Assembly (NCBI GenBank): GCA_014896485.1
Contig: JADBKH010000017.1
Coordinates: forward strand, 1-41,097
Direction of reading: 5' to 3'
Source: Bacillota bacterium
Lineage (GTDB): Bacteria > Bacillota > Bacilli > Bu12
DNA: 41,097 nt
This document shows positions 1 through 8,338 of this stretch, piece by piece. A program made the position numbers and the translations under genes. Under the pieces are notes generated by a model, which worked only from the letters and a program-made list of their open reading frames with translations, was not told the origin of the DNA and searched no databases. The stretch's first letter is position 1, and each line of letters begins with the position of its first letter.

Positions 1-1
1 A

Positions 2-244
2 GATCAGCAGCTTCGGCTGGGTGTAGATGCGCAGGCGCTTGTCCAGCCGTCCCTAGAAGCACGGCTATACCAAGCGCCGCAAAAGCTCCGATCCATTTCT
101 CATTACACTTACCCACAAATGACAATCATCTGCCGAGCTGCCGGCTCGCAAAAAGTACTTCAATCTAAATTACCGCTTGATGAAAGCACTCTTATTCATG
201 ATTACATAGATGATAGAAGATGCTCAACAAGAATTATTCCGTAG
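2..244 (+). CDS. Possible C-terminal end of an unidentified protein (truncated by window edge)
   Basis: An open frame runs from the window edge through 80 codons to a TAG at 242-244, with no start inside the window. The other two forward frames close earlier. The predicted tail is hydrophilic and ends in LIHDYIDDRRCSTRIIP. I do not recognise a family, and codon choice is only weakly gene-like, with an AT-rich second half. If real, it is the 3' end of a gene upstream of the methionine operon. It could equally be chance openness in an intergenic region. Confidence 0.3.
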   Translation, partial: DQQLRLGVDAQALVQPSLEARLYQAPQKLRSISHYTYPQMTIICRAAGSQKVLQSKLPLDESTLIHDYIDDRRCSTRIIP

Positions 245-381
245 TATCTCTATTCTCCCAGAATTTCACCAGCTGAGCAGCAGCATTCGGAGGGGATGCG
301 CAGATATCCTCCGAGATGCTCCACCATCCCTACCTCTCGGGGCTCGGTTCGTTGTCGACGCCCTAAAACCTGCTCTTTCCT

Positions 382-409
382 TTCACGTTGAGCCGTGATC
401 CCGTACAAT
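382..409 (+). promoter_or_regulatory. Candidate sigma-A promoter for the methionine operon
   Basis: TTCACG (382-387) and TACAAT (404-409) are separated by 16 bp, about 57 bp before the first ATG of the operon. The -35 match is 4 of 6 and the -10 match 5 of 6. A start near 416 would leave a leader of about 50 nt, too short for a SAM-I (S-box), T-box or cobalamin riboswitch. No such element is visible upstream either. This is inference from motif spacing only. Confidence 0.35.
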
Positions 410-465
410 GAAATGCACCACCATAACAAAAAAGTGCATCGCTTCACGGTGTATAGGAGGAACCC

Positions 466-1458
466 ATGCTCCAAAGCACGACCATCGGCAGCTATCCCAA
501 AATCGCAGAAGAGCTCCCGGGGCCTAACGTCCGCAATCAACTCAATCGTCTGGAAAGTGGCAAAGCTGAGATTCGCAGTGTCGAGCAAACCTTTCGTGCC
601 ACGATCGCAAGAAGTGTGGCCGAACAGGAAGAAGCAGGGATCGACCTGCTGACCGATGGCCAAATACGATGGGAGGATCTGCTGACCCCTCTCTGTCGCG
701 ATGCAGCAGGCATGCATCCAGGCGGGCTACTGCGCTGGTACAACAACAATACCTATTACCGCCACCCGGTCATCGAAGGACGCCTCTGGTATTGGGGGGG
801 ATCCAGTCTTGCAGCTACCTGGCGAGAAACCGCCGCATTGACTGACCATCCCCTCAAGGCCGTTCTCCCAGGGCCGATTACTTTCTGGAAAATGTCTGAA
901 AACCGTCATTATCGAGAAGATACTACCCTTCTGTCAGATCTGTGCGATCTGCTGTCCCTAGAGGCCGAAGCGTTGCAAGAAGCAGGGGCAACCGAAATCC
1001 AATGGGATGAACCTTCGTTGGTCTACCACTCTTCTGCTGCATTGCTCGAGCTGGGTCGCACTGCAATGCAACGGGTGGTTGCCAACCTCCACGTACGCAC
1101 GCACCTCGCCCTCTACTTTGGTGCATCCACCCCTTGGTTGGCGCAATTGGCGACGTATCCGGTCGATGTGCTGCTCTTGGATGCCGTCGATGATCCGGCA
1201 CTGATAGAGACGCTGCAGACGGATGCTCTCCCCAAGCCTTTCGGTTTGGGATCGCTGAATGCCCGTGATGTCCGACTGGAAACCACGGAGATGTTAACCC
1301 GCATGTGGGAGGGCATTGCACGCAAACAAGGGGAGCGTTTTAGCTTCGTCCACCCTTCGTGTGGACTTGAATACCTCCCGCATCGTTTCGCTCAGGCCAA
1401 GCTGCAGCGTTTAGGCGCAGCCGTACAGGAATGGAATGGAAAGGTGTTGCCAGCATGA
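466..1458 (+). CDS. MetE-family (core methionine synthase-like) protein with degenerate zinc site
   Basis: A 330-residue homolog of the C-terminal catalytic half of cobalamin-independent methionine synthase, which passes a methyl group to zinc-bound homocysteine. The start is set by AGGAGG at 455-460, 5 nt before the ATG. Family features include LLTDGQIRWED near residue 61, the LPGPITFW strand near 134 and the IQWDEPSL strand near 178. Zinc ligands are compromised: His213 is kept, but the HxC cysteine is Ala215 and the ligand glutamate position appears to be Asp239. Cys299 of the PSCGL motif is present. The downstream paralog has all four ligands. The stop overlaps the next start (ATGA). It may be the counterpart of MetE's non-catalytic N-terminal half, or a diverged enzyme. 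Family assignment is firm; activity is uncertain. Confidence 0.85.
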   Translation: MLQSTTIGSYPKIAEELPGPNVRNQLNRLESGKAEIRSVEQTFRATIARSVAEQEEAGIDLLTDGQIRWEDLLTPLCRDAAGMHPGGLLRWYNNNTYYRHPVIEGRLWYWGGSSLAATWRETAALTDHPLKAVLPGPITFWKMSENRHYREDTTLLSDLCDLLSLEAEALQEAGATEIQWDEPSLVYHSSAALLELGRTAMQRVVANLHVRTHLALYFGASTPWLAQLATYPVDVLLLDAVDDPALIETLQTDALPKPFGLGSLNARDVRLETTEMLTRMWEGIARKQGERFSFVHPSCGLEYLPHRFAQAKLQRLGAAVQEWNGKVLPA

Positions 1459-2435
1459 ATGAACGTTCTCGTCTTCCCCTACTGCCAACGACCAGCGTCG
1501 GCAGTTTTCCAAAACCAGAAAGCCTGCAAAAAGCACGGACACGTCTGCGCCATGGATCGTTGAGCCCACAAGAGCTTACCCACCTGGAACAAGAAGCCAC
1601 CCAAAACGTCATCGCGCTGCAAGAACGGCTCGGAATCGACTTGCTCGTACACGGGGAGATGGAACGCGGCGATATGGAAGAGTACTTTGCCGAGCGTCTG
1701 GACGGTTTTGCCGAGGGCGGTTTGGTCCGATCCTATGGCAACCGGTACTATCGCAAACCGGTCGTCATCGGACCCATCGGACGCAAGGCACTGCTAACAG
1801 TGGACAGCTTCCGCTACGCCCAAAGCCTAACCGACAAACCGATCAAAGGGATCTTTACCGGGCCGTATACCCTCTGTGACTGGGCATTCAATGACTATTA
1901 TCCCGATCGCCGATCGCTGGTACTTGATCTGGCCAGGGTCCTGCACGATGAGGCGGTGGATTTGGCCGCCGCGGGATGCGCGTTTATCCAGATCGATGAA
2001 CCCGCTTTGTCGACTCGCCCCGAAGAAATGGATCTGGCGAAAGAGGCATTGGGCATCATCACCCGCGGCCTGGATGCACATACCATTACGCATATCTGCT
2101 ACGGACATTTTGAAGAGGTCTATCCAGCCATGCTAGAGCTGCCCGTCGATCAGATCGACTTAGAGTTGGCCAACAACCAATTCGAGCTTTTCCGTTCTTT
2201 TGCACAGCATCCTTTTACCAAGGAGATCGGTTTGGGGGTGATCGACGTGCATACTCATACTGTTGAACCTGTCGATGTGATCCGGCAGCGGATCGAACAA
2301 GCGCTCGATTTCTTACGCCCAGAACAGATTTACGTCGATCCGGATTGCGGTCTCAAGACCCGAACCTGGCAAGAAGCGGAGGAAAAACTGACGAACATGG
2401 TCGCTGCCGTACAGGCGGTACGTGCTGCCTTATGA
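1455..2435 (+). CDS. Core MetE-type homocysteine S-methyltransferase (intact zinc site)
   Basis: A 326-residue protein matching only the C-terminal barrel of cobalamin-independent methionine synthase (full MetE is about 750 residues). It should transfer a methyl group, from methyltetrahydrofolate or another donor, to homocysteine. The four zinc ligands are visible: His213 and Cys215 (THICYG), Glu237 (DLELAN) and Cys298 (DPDCGLKTR). The IQIDEPAL strand (178-185) and FTGPYTL (134-140) are also typical. I use the ATG at 1455 because it overlaps the previous stop as ATGA; an in-frame ATG at 1431 lies further inside the upstream gene. The next gene again starts by ATGA overlap, so the three products should be made together. 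YxjG/YxjH of Bacillus and the MesA-D core methionine synthases are relatives; which applies cannot be told here. Confidence 0.88.
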   Translation: MNERSRLPLLPTTSVGSFPKPESLQKARTRLRHGSLSPQELTHLEQEATQNVIALQERLGIDLLVHGEMERGDMEEYFAERLDGFAEGGLVRSYGNRYYRKPVVIGPIGRKALLTVDSFRYAQSLTDKPIKGIFTGPYTLCDWAFNDYYPDRRSLVLDLARVLHDEAVDLAAAGCAFIQIDEPALSTRPEEMDLAKEALGIITRGLDAHTITHICYGHFEEVYPAMLELPVDQIDLELANNQFELFRSFAQHPFTKEIGLGVIDVHTHTVEPVDVIRQRIEQALDFLRPEQIYVDPDCGLKTRTWQEAEEKLTNMVAAVQAVRAAL

Positions 2436-4351
2436 ACCAGCGCTTTCTTGAAGAAATTCACCATCGCCCCATGGTGGCGGATGGTGCGATGGGCAGTCAG
2501 CTGTACAATCGTGGCGTCCCCCGCTTCCTGCCTTTGGAGACACTCAATCTCTCCGAGCCGGCCCTGATCCGTCAAATTCATACAGAGTATCTGTTGGCTG
2601 GCAGCGAGGTCATCACCACCAATACCTTTGGAGCCAACCGTTTGCGGCTGCAGGATCATCCTGCTGCCCATCAAATTTATCGACTCAACCTCGCCGGTGC
2701 CAAACTAGCGCGGGCCGCACGGGAAGAGGTGGGCGAAGCCGCTTTCGTCGGTGGATCGATGGGGCCACTCGGTGTACGGGTTGCCCCTTTTGGCCGACTC
2801 AGCATTGACCAAGCCGAGGCGGTCTTCCGAGAACAGGCAGAAGGGTTGTTGGCAGGTGGTGTCGATCTGTGGATTCTCGAGACTTTTTCAGATCCACAGG
2901 AGCTGGCAGCAGCAATCTTGGCGGTACGTTCTCTTTCCGACCTTCCCATTGTTGCCTCCTTCACCTTCTCCGCAGAAGGCAAGACGCGCTTTGGCCAAGA
3001 TGTGGAAGATGCCGTTCGGCAGTTACTCGCCCTGGCCGTACCAGATATTCTGGGCGTTAACTGTGGTGTAGGCCCTTATGCGGTACGCAGTACGGTTCAC
3101 CGCATGGTAGAAACAATGAATGCCTGCGGCCTTGCCTTGCCCTTGTCCGCCATGCCCAACGCAGGATTGCCCCAACTGGTTGGAGATCAGGTGTTGTATC
3201 CGGCTTCCGCAGCATACATGGCAGAAGAGGCGATGCGGTTGGTCTCCGATGGCGTACACCTTGTCGGTGGATGCTGCGGCACCGGACCAGCGTACATCCA
3301 AGCCCTTGCGACCCAGTTACAACGGGAGACGAACCGCAGCGTTGCCAACACTTCCGATCCGCCTTCCCTTTCGGCAGTGGATCCCGCTTTCCGACAAGAC
3401 GGGACAAATGGTTCGGAGAAGCGCACTTCCGAACAAGTGCGCAACCGAGAGAGTACCTTGTTGGAAGCGCTTGCACAGCGCCGTGCTCTTAGTGTCGAAA
3501 TCGACCCGCCGCGCGGAACCGCGACCGGAAAGATGTTGCGCGACGTTCGTGCCCTGGCCCAGGCGGGCGTCCACTTCATCAATGTCGCAGACAGCCCGAT
3601 GGCCCAGGTACGTATGTCTTCCTTGGCCGCTGCGACCCTATTGCAGCAAGAGGTCGGCATAGAGACCATCCTGCATTTCACGACTCGAGATCGTAACTTG
3701 ATGGGATTGCAGGCCGATCTGATTGGTGCAGATGCATTGGGATTGCGCAACCTGTTGGCACTTTCCGGAGATCCGCCCGCATTGGGCAACTATGCACATG
3801 CCACAGCCGTCTACGATCTGGATTCAGTTGGCCTGATCAAACTGGTACAAAAGCTCAATCACAGCGAAGATGCTGTAGGCAATCACCTGGTGCGACCCAC
3901 CCATTTCGTGGTAGGTGCTGGTGCCAATCCTACGGTTGAAGATCTGGATCGAGAGGTAGATCGTGTCCGTTCCAAATTGGAGGCTGGCGCACAGTTCTTG
4001 ATGACCCAACCTGTCTATGACGCACAGCGTTTCCTCACCTTTCTGCAACAGTTGAATGCCCCCACTATCCCCATTCTACTCGGCATTTTGCCGCTCGCCA
4101 GCTACCAGCATGCCGTCTACCTGCATAATGAAGTGCCGGGCATCTACGTGCCCGACACGGTCCAAGAAAAGTTACGGCAAGCAGGCGAAAAGGGCCGTAT
4201 GGTCGGCATCGAACTCGCCATCCAGTTGTATGAAGCGTTGACTCCCTACGTTTCCGGGGTCTATCTCATGCCTTCATTCGGCCGTTTTGATGAAACAGTC
4301 GAACTGGCACGCGCCTTGTTGGCTCGGATGTCCACCGCCCCGCAAGCTTGA
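2432..4351 (+). CDS. yitJ: Bifunctional homocysteine S-methyltransferase / 5,10-methylenetetrahydrofolate reductase
   Basis: A 639-residue two-domain protein. Residues 1-295 form a homocysteine S-methyltransferase barrel with the zinc cysteines Cys211 (GVNCG) and Cys281-Cys282 (GGCCGTG). Residues from about 345 on are a MetF-type flavin-dependent methylenetetrahydrofolate reductase, with the EIDPPRG start, LLALSGDPP and LMTQPVYD segments. A polar linker joins them. The arrangement equals Bacillus YitJ, which makes 5-methyltetrahydrofolate and moves methyl groups to homocysteine. The open frame extends upstream to 2345, but the ATG at 2432 overlaps the previous stop and matches the family N-terminus. 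It is the last gene of the operon and ends 11 bp from a convergent gene. It would supply the methyl donor for the two MetE-like proteins. Confidence 0.92.
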   Translation: MNQRFLEEIHHRPMVADGAMGSQLYNRGVPRFLPLETLNLSEPALIRQIHTEYLLAGSEVITTNTFGANRLRLQDHPAAHQIYRLNLAGAKLARAAREEVGEAAFVGGSMGPLGVRVAPFGRLSIDQAEAVFREQAEGLLAGGVDLWILETFSDPQELAAAILAVRSLSDLPIVASFTFSAEGKTRFGQDVEDAVRQLLALAVPDILGVNCGVGPYAVRSTVHRMVETMNACGLALPLSAMPNAGLPQLVGDQVLYPASAAYMAEEAMRLVSDGVHLVGGCCGTGPAYIQALATQLQRETNRSVANTSDPPSLSAVDPAFRQDGTNGSEKRTSEQVRNRESTLLEALAQRRALSVEIDPPRGTATGKMLRDVRALAQAGVHFINVADSPMAQVRMSSLAAATLLQQEVGIETILHFTTRDRNLMGLQADLIGADALGLRNLLALSGDPPALGNYAHATAVYDLDSVGLIKLVQKLNHSEDAVGNHLVRPTHFVVGAGANPTVEDLDREVDRVRSKLEAGAQFLMTQPVYDAQRFLTFLQQLNAPTIPILLGILPLASYQHAVYLHNEVPGIYVPDTVQEKLRQAGEKGRMVGIELAIQLYEALTPYVSGVYLMPSFGRFDETVELARALLARMSTAPQA

Positions 4352-4362
4352 AGCTTTCGCAA

Positions 4363-5088
4363 TTAACGTGGACCAATCGGTTCTGAAACAGGCGTGAAAT
4401 CCGCCAGCACCTTCTTCAACTCGATCAATTCTCGGAAAGCGCGCACAATGACCCGGGGATCGGCGCCCGTCGCTTGGCCATGCAATCGAGGATAATGATG
4501 GACACCTACCTCGATCCACGTCGCTCCCAAGCGCATGAATTTGACCAACATCTCGACATTGATGGTCGCCCCATCTGAGCAGAGCGCAGCACGTTGAACG
4601 AATGCTTTGGGCAACAGCTTGAAGGCACAATCGATATCCTGGACACGCAAGCCGAACATCACACGGTTGAGCTGGTTCCATCCAAACGCATTGGCCCGTC
4701 GAAGCCACGGATCTTTGCGCTGCAGTCGGTACCCCAAAACGGCGTCCGCCTCATTCCGCCTCTCCCAGAGGGCCCAAAACTCTTGCGGATCGAATTGACC
4801 ATCTGCGTCCATCATGAAGAGATAGCGTCCTTGAGCATGCTTAAAACCACTGCGCAGCGCCGCTCCGTATCCTCGGTTGTACGGATGATGTATGGCGGTT
4901 ACCCGCGTACGCTCCTGCAGCCGATCGGCGCGCTCTTTTGTTCCGTCGGTCGATCCGTCATCGACGATAATCACTTCAAACCGTTCGAGCTTTTCCAATG
5001 CCCGTTCAACTTTCAGGACCGTCTGTTCCAGATTCTCAATCTCGTTGTAAGCAGGCAGTACAACACTCACCAACGGGCTATCGCCCAA
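4363..5088 (-). CDS. Family 2 glycosyltransferase (dolichol-phosphate mannosyltransferase-like)
   Basis: A GT-A fold glycosyltransferase of the DPM1/polyprenyl-phosphate type. It starts with VSVVLPAYNE, has VIIVDDGSTDGT near residue 39, and the metal-binding DADGQFDP segment. At 241 residues it has no C-terminal membrane helices, so it is a soluble, single-domain form. I choose the TTG at 5088 because AAAGGAG lies 9 nt upstream (5098-5104). The longer frame starts on a TTG at 5121 that lacks a ribosome site. It lies downstream of rnpB on the same strand. The sugar and acceptor lipid cannot be read from sequence; glycosylation of cell-envelope lipid carriers is the family norm. Confidence 0.85.
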   Translation of the reverse strand: MGDSPLVSVVLPAYNEIENLEQTVLKVERALEKLERFEVIIVDDGSTDGTKERADRLQERTRVTAIHHPYNRGYGAALRSGFKHAQGRYLFMMDADGQFDPQEFWALWERRNEADAVLGYRLQRKDPWLRRANAFGWNQLNRVMFGLRVQDIDCAFKLLPKAFVQRAALCSDGATINVEMLVKFMRLGATWIEVGVHHYPRLHGQATGADPRVIVRAFRELIELKKVLADFTPVSEPIGPR

Positions 5089-5160
5089 GGAGATCCGCTC
5101 CTTTGTGGCCAATCTTTCCAAATAAAGGCATACTTTTCAATAGATGCGTATACACACGGA

Positions 5161-5183
5161 AAGGGCCTGACTGGCAGACCCTT
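5161..5183 (-). terminator. Hairpin downstream of rnpB
   Basis: AAGGGTCTG pairs with CAGGCCCTT (9 bp including one T-G pair) around a 5-nt loop, starting 13 nt after the mature rnpB 3' end. Only two or three U residues follow, so it is a weak intrinsic terminator or a 3' stabilising stem. Read-through into the glycosyltransferase gene is possible. Confidence 0.4.
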
Positions 5184-5196
5184 CACAAGCTCTCCT

Positions 5197-5570
5197 GATG
5201 AAGTCACCCGATAAGCCGAGTTCTGTCCCTCAAGTGTGAGGGGGCAACCATCCATCTCGACTGCACGTTGCCGTGCAGCTCTAGCGACCTACCCGGACGT
5301 ACCGCGGGCCACGGTATCACGTCCCTATACGGTCTTGCTCCAGGTGGGGTTTACCTAGCCGCTTGGTCACCCAAGCGCTGGTGCGCTCTTACCGCACCGT
5401 TCCACCCTTGCCTGTGCTGCTGCGCAGCCATCGGCGGTCCTCATTTCTGTGGCACTTTCCTTGGGATCACTCCCACTGGGCGTTACCCAGCACCCTGCCC
5501 TACGGAGCTCGGACTTTCCTCAGACGCCACCTTTCGGATTGGCGCCCGCGGTTGCCTGGATGACTTCATC
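5197..5570 (-). ncRNA. rnpB: RNase P RNA (type A)
   Basis: The catalytic RNA of ribonuclease P, which matures tRNA 5' ends. On the minus strand the terminal P1 helix is formed by TGAAGTCATCC at the 5' end and GGGTGACTTCATC at the 3' end. Conserved blocks follow in order: GGAAAGTCCGAGCTCC, TAGGGCAGGGTGC, GGTAACGCCC, ACAGAAA, ACCGCCGATGG, GGTGCGGTAAGAGCGCACC, GGTAAACCCCACC, CCGGGTAGG and ACAGAACTCGGCTTATC. The length of about 374 nt, the P13/P14 region and the P16/P17 region match type A (Escherichia coli-like). The B. subtilis-type P5.1/P15.1 elements are not seen. It has its own upstream promoter. Confidence 0.97.
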
Positions 5571-5587
5571 TCAACCTGAGCACTTTC

Positions 5588-5616
5588 ACTATAACGGTTG
5601 CTCCGAAAAACGGCAA
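5588..5616 (-). promoter_or_regulatory. sigma-A promoter of rnpB
   Basis: On the minus strand TTGCCG (5611-5616) and TATAGT (5588-5593) are separated by exactly 17 bp. The expected start near 5580 gives a short leader of about ten nucleotides before the mature RNase P RNA. It faces away from the permease promoter. Confidence 0.75.
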
Positions 5617-5642
5617 GTCTCTCTTCCCCGTTTCCTTCGGGC

Positions 5643-5671
5643 TTGCCCCCAAGCTCCCTCATGAGTAGGAT
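5643..5671 (+). promoter_or_regulatory. Candidate promoter of the amino-acid permease
   Basis: TTGCCC (5643-5648) and TAGGAT (5666-5671) are 17 bp apart. Each matches the sigma-A consensus at 4 of 6 positions. They lie just upstream of the ribosome site AAGGGAGG of the permease, in the divergent gap shared with rnpB. Confidence 0.45.
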
Positions 5672-5707
5672 AGTCAACGTTCCTATTCCAAAAGAAGGGA
5701 GGAATCG

Positions 5708-7178
5708 ATGAGCCAAGGGCAAAAAGGTGGAAAACACAAGGGATTCTTTGCCTCGAAAAGTGTCGATGCCATCCTCGCCGAAACGCAAGAAGAAGGCCAC
5801 CGTCTGGCCCACTCCCTGGGGGGACTGGACCTGATCTTTATTGGCATCGGTGCACTGATTGGTACGGGCATCTTCGTTCTCCCTGGTATCGGAGCACTTC
5901 GCGCTGGCCCAGCGGTTGCACCCTCTTTTTTGCTCGCAGGTATTGTCAGTAGCTTTGCGGCGCTTACCTACTCTGAGCTGACTTCTACGGTACCCGTTTC
6001 AGGCAGTGCCTATACCTACAGCTACGCCACAATGGGCGAGATAGTCGCATGGATCATCGGATGGGATCTCCTGCTCGAATACGGTGTCGCTTGCAGTACC
6101 GTTGCTGTCGGCTGGTCCGGCTACTTCGACAGCATTCTGGCTGCAATGGGCTTGCACCTGCCAACCCTGATCACTGCCGGTCCCCTCGATCCGCAACATC
6201 CGGGTTTGCTCAATCTACCCCCGCTGGGAATCGTACTGGTGTTGACATGGCTGCTCTCTCGAGGAACACGGCTCTCTTCAAACGTCAACAACATCATCGT
6301 CGCGGTCAAACTGGACGTGATCGTCCTCTTCATTGTCGTTGCTGCCTTTCACGTAAAGCCTGTGAATTGGCATCCTTTCGCCCCCGTTTGGCTTTTCGGG
6401 TATCGCAGTAGGTGCAAGCTTGATCTTTTTTGCCTATATCGGCTTTGATGCAATCTCGACTGCTGCCGAAGAAGCACGCCATCCCCAGCGTGATCTGCCG
6501 TTCGGCCTGATCGGCTCCTTATCCATTGTAACCGTCCTCTATATTGTCTTCTCCCTCTTCGTGACAGGGCTAATCCCCTTTCGCCTGCTGGCCAACCAAG
6601 ACGCCCCCGTCGCCTATGCGTTGCAATACGTCGGGGTCACTTGGGGTGCTGCAGCGGTTTCGGTCGGTGCGTTGGCCGGATTGACAACTGTCATCCTGAT
6701 CGACATTTTTGCCTCCAGCCGCGTGATGCTCGCCATGAGCCGTGATGGTCTGCTTCCCCCTGCCTTCGCGCAGGTCTCTTCAAAAACCAAGGTTCCGCTT
6801 CTGAACACGTGGACGATGGGGATTGGAATTGCAGTCATAGCGGCACTCTCGCCGCTGAACTTGATTGCCAAAATGGCCAATATCGGCACACTTTTTGCCT
6901 TTTTACTGGTGGGCATCGGTGTGATCTATCTTTGTCAGAAACAGCCGGATCTTCCACGACCGTTCCGCGTTCCCGGCTATCCGGTGATCCCGGCACTGAG
7001 TGTGGTTGCCTCGCTTTACCTCATGGTAAACCTGCCAAAGCTCACGTGGATTCGCTTCGGCAGTTGGCTGGTCATCGGCCTGCTGCTGTACCTGTTTTAC
7101 GGGTATCGGCACAGCCGCTTGCGGATGGGAACACTGCCAACAAAACAAAGCGAACGAACACCTACACCACCGCTTTAG
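5708..7178 (+). pseudogene. APC-family amino-acid permease, interrupted by a +1 frameshift
   Basis: Two consecutive frames encode the two halves of one cationic amino-acid/YfnA-type permease. The first half (5708 on, ribosome site AGGGAGG) contains the GIGALIGTGIFVLPG motif of transmembrane segment 1 and about six helices. The second half continues with IFFAYIGFDAISTAAEEA and the remaining helices. The break sits in a run of five C at 6381-6385: removing one C restores HPFAPFGFSGIAVGAS and a single protein of about 489 residues, normal for the family. As written, translation runs out of frame to a stop at 6446-6448. It is either a genuine inactivating indel or a sequencing or assembly error in a homopolymer. 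The second half keeps gene-like sequence, so the lesion is recent at most. Confidence 0.85.
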
Positions 7179-7225
7179 CAACATAGGAATAAAAAGCTCT
7201 TGTAGCAGCAGGACGGATAGAAAAT

Positions 7226-8338
7226 TCAGATCATGGAAAACGGAGGGACTGCGGATTGAGCTGGCTCGACCCGCAAGGTCAACCCCTCTTGTTTTGCGCA
7301 ACGGCGCAAGTACGTTGTTACCGCTTCCACCATCACCTGTTCGGTGGCGTAATGGGTCGCATCGATGAGCGCCATCCCTGCTTCATTGGCTTCCCAAGCC
7401 GCATGATGGTTGATGTCGCCGGTTATGAAGAGGTCTGCGCCGGCCGCGATGGCGTCGCCGATCAACGAACCTCCCGAACCGCCACAGAGCGCCACCCGGT
7501 GTATCGGTCGTTCCAATTCCCCGCAGACTGCAAGGTGGGCCAGGTTTAGACGCTCTCGTACCCGATCGACCCATTCCGCCAGGGTCAATGGTTCCGGTGT
7601 CGAGCCCACCCGCCCCAAGCCGATCTCAGGCGAGAATGCTTCTTCAAAAAAGTCAATGGCCGGTTCCTCATACGGATGGGCGCGGCGGATCGCCTTCTCC
7701 ACGGCCTGCGCTTGATCTGTGCGTACGATCGACTCGATCCGCTCTTCCGGTACCTCTTCCAATCGCCCAACCGTTCCAATCGCAGGATGGGCCCCTTCCG
7801 TCGGCAAAAATCGTCCCGTTCCCGAAGCGGTGAAGGTGGTATGGGAGTAAGCACCCATAAAGCCGGCACCGGCCTCCGCCATTGCCATTCGGACAGCTTC
7901 CGCAGCTTGCGAAGGGACAAACGTCACGACTTTCAGTAGGCGAAGGTGACCGGTCGGCGCCAACAGTTGCGTCGGCTGCAAACCCAGACGTTGTGCAAGC
8001 AGGTCATTGATTCCCCCTGGTGCGATGTCCAGGTTGGTATGCGCATTGTAGACGTGAATCCCGTTTTCCACCAGTCGACGGATCAGCCGTTGATGCGCGT
8101 CCGCCTCATTCAAAGATGCCAATCGGTGAAAGAGCGGTGCATGATGCGTGACAATGAGCTGGGCATGCTGCGCCACCGCCTCTTCCAAAACCGCTGGAGT
8201 CACCTCAAGTGCCACCAAGACCGTTTCGACCGTTGCCTGTGGATCACCGATTCCAAGTCCGACCGGATCGTCTTGCATCGCCATCCAGCGTGGTGCCCAA
8301 GCTTCCATCCAGCTTGCAACCTGCTTTACAACGACCAC
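7226..8338 (-). CDS. yqfO: Nif3-like dinuclear metal centre protein (YqfO type)
   Basis: A 370-residue member of the NIF3/DUF34 family of hexameric proteins with a two-metal site. Seen are LIVTHHAPLF (metal histidines), YNAHTNLD, the GGSGGS loop and ITGDINHHAA near the C-terminus. An inserted PII/CutA-like domain lies at about 125-225 (KVVTFVPSQ to AHPYEEPA), as in Bacillus YqfO. Biochemical function is not settled; a GTP-cyclohydrolase-like or metal-handling role is proposed for the family. The start is GTG at 8338 with GAGGTGG 7 nt upstream. It overlaps the end of trmK by 13 bp, the same pairing as B. subtilis yqfN-yqfO. Confidence 0.9.
   Translation of the reverse strand: MVVVKQVASWMEAWAPRWMAMQDDPVGLGIGDPQATVETVLVALEVTPAVLEEAVAQHAQLIVTHHAPLFHRLASLNEADAHQRLIRRLVENGIHVYNAHTNLDIAPGGINDLLAQRLGLQPTQLLAPTGHLRLLKVVTFVPSQAAEAVRMAMAEAGAGFMGAYSHTTFTASGTGRFLPTEGAHPAIGTVGRLEEVPEERIESIVRTDQAQAVEKAIRRAHPYEEPAIDFFEEAFSPEIGLGRVGSTPEPLTLAEWVDRVRERLNLAHLAVCGELERPIHRVALCGGSGGSLIGDAIAAGADLFITGDINHHAAWEANEAGMALIDATHYATEQVMVEAVTTYLRRCAKQEGLTLRVEPAQSAVPPFSMI

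Noticed and set aside
210-398. 62-codon forward frame
   Set aside because: No ribosome site, low-complexity overlap with the leader, and no recognisable protein.
245-465. SAM-I or cobalamin riboswitch before the methionine operon
   Set aside because: I looked for the S-box opening and the B12 box on both strands and found neither; only a GGAGG/CCTCC inverted repeat near 290-315 is present.
250-717. 155-codon minus-strand frame across the leader and first MetE gene
   Set aside because: It is antisense to a strong family match for much of its length and has no ribosome site or homology.
6370-6450. Programmed ribosomal frameshift in the permease
   Set aside because: There is no known slippery heptamer or stimulatory structure at the break, and APC permeases are not known to use one; an indel is simpler.
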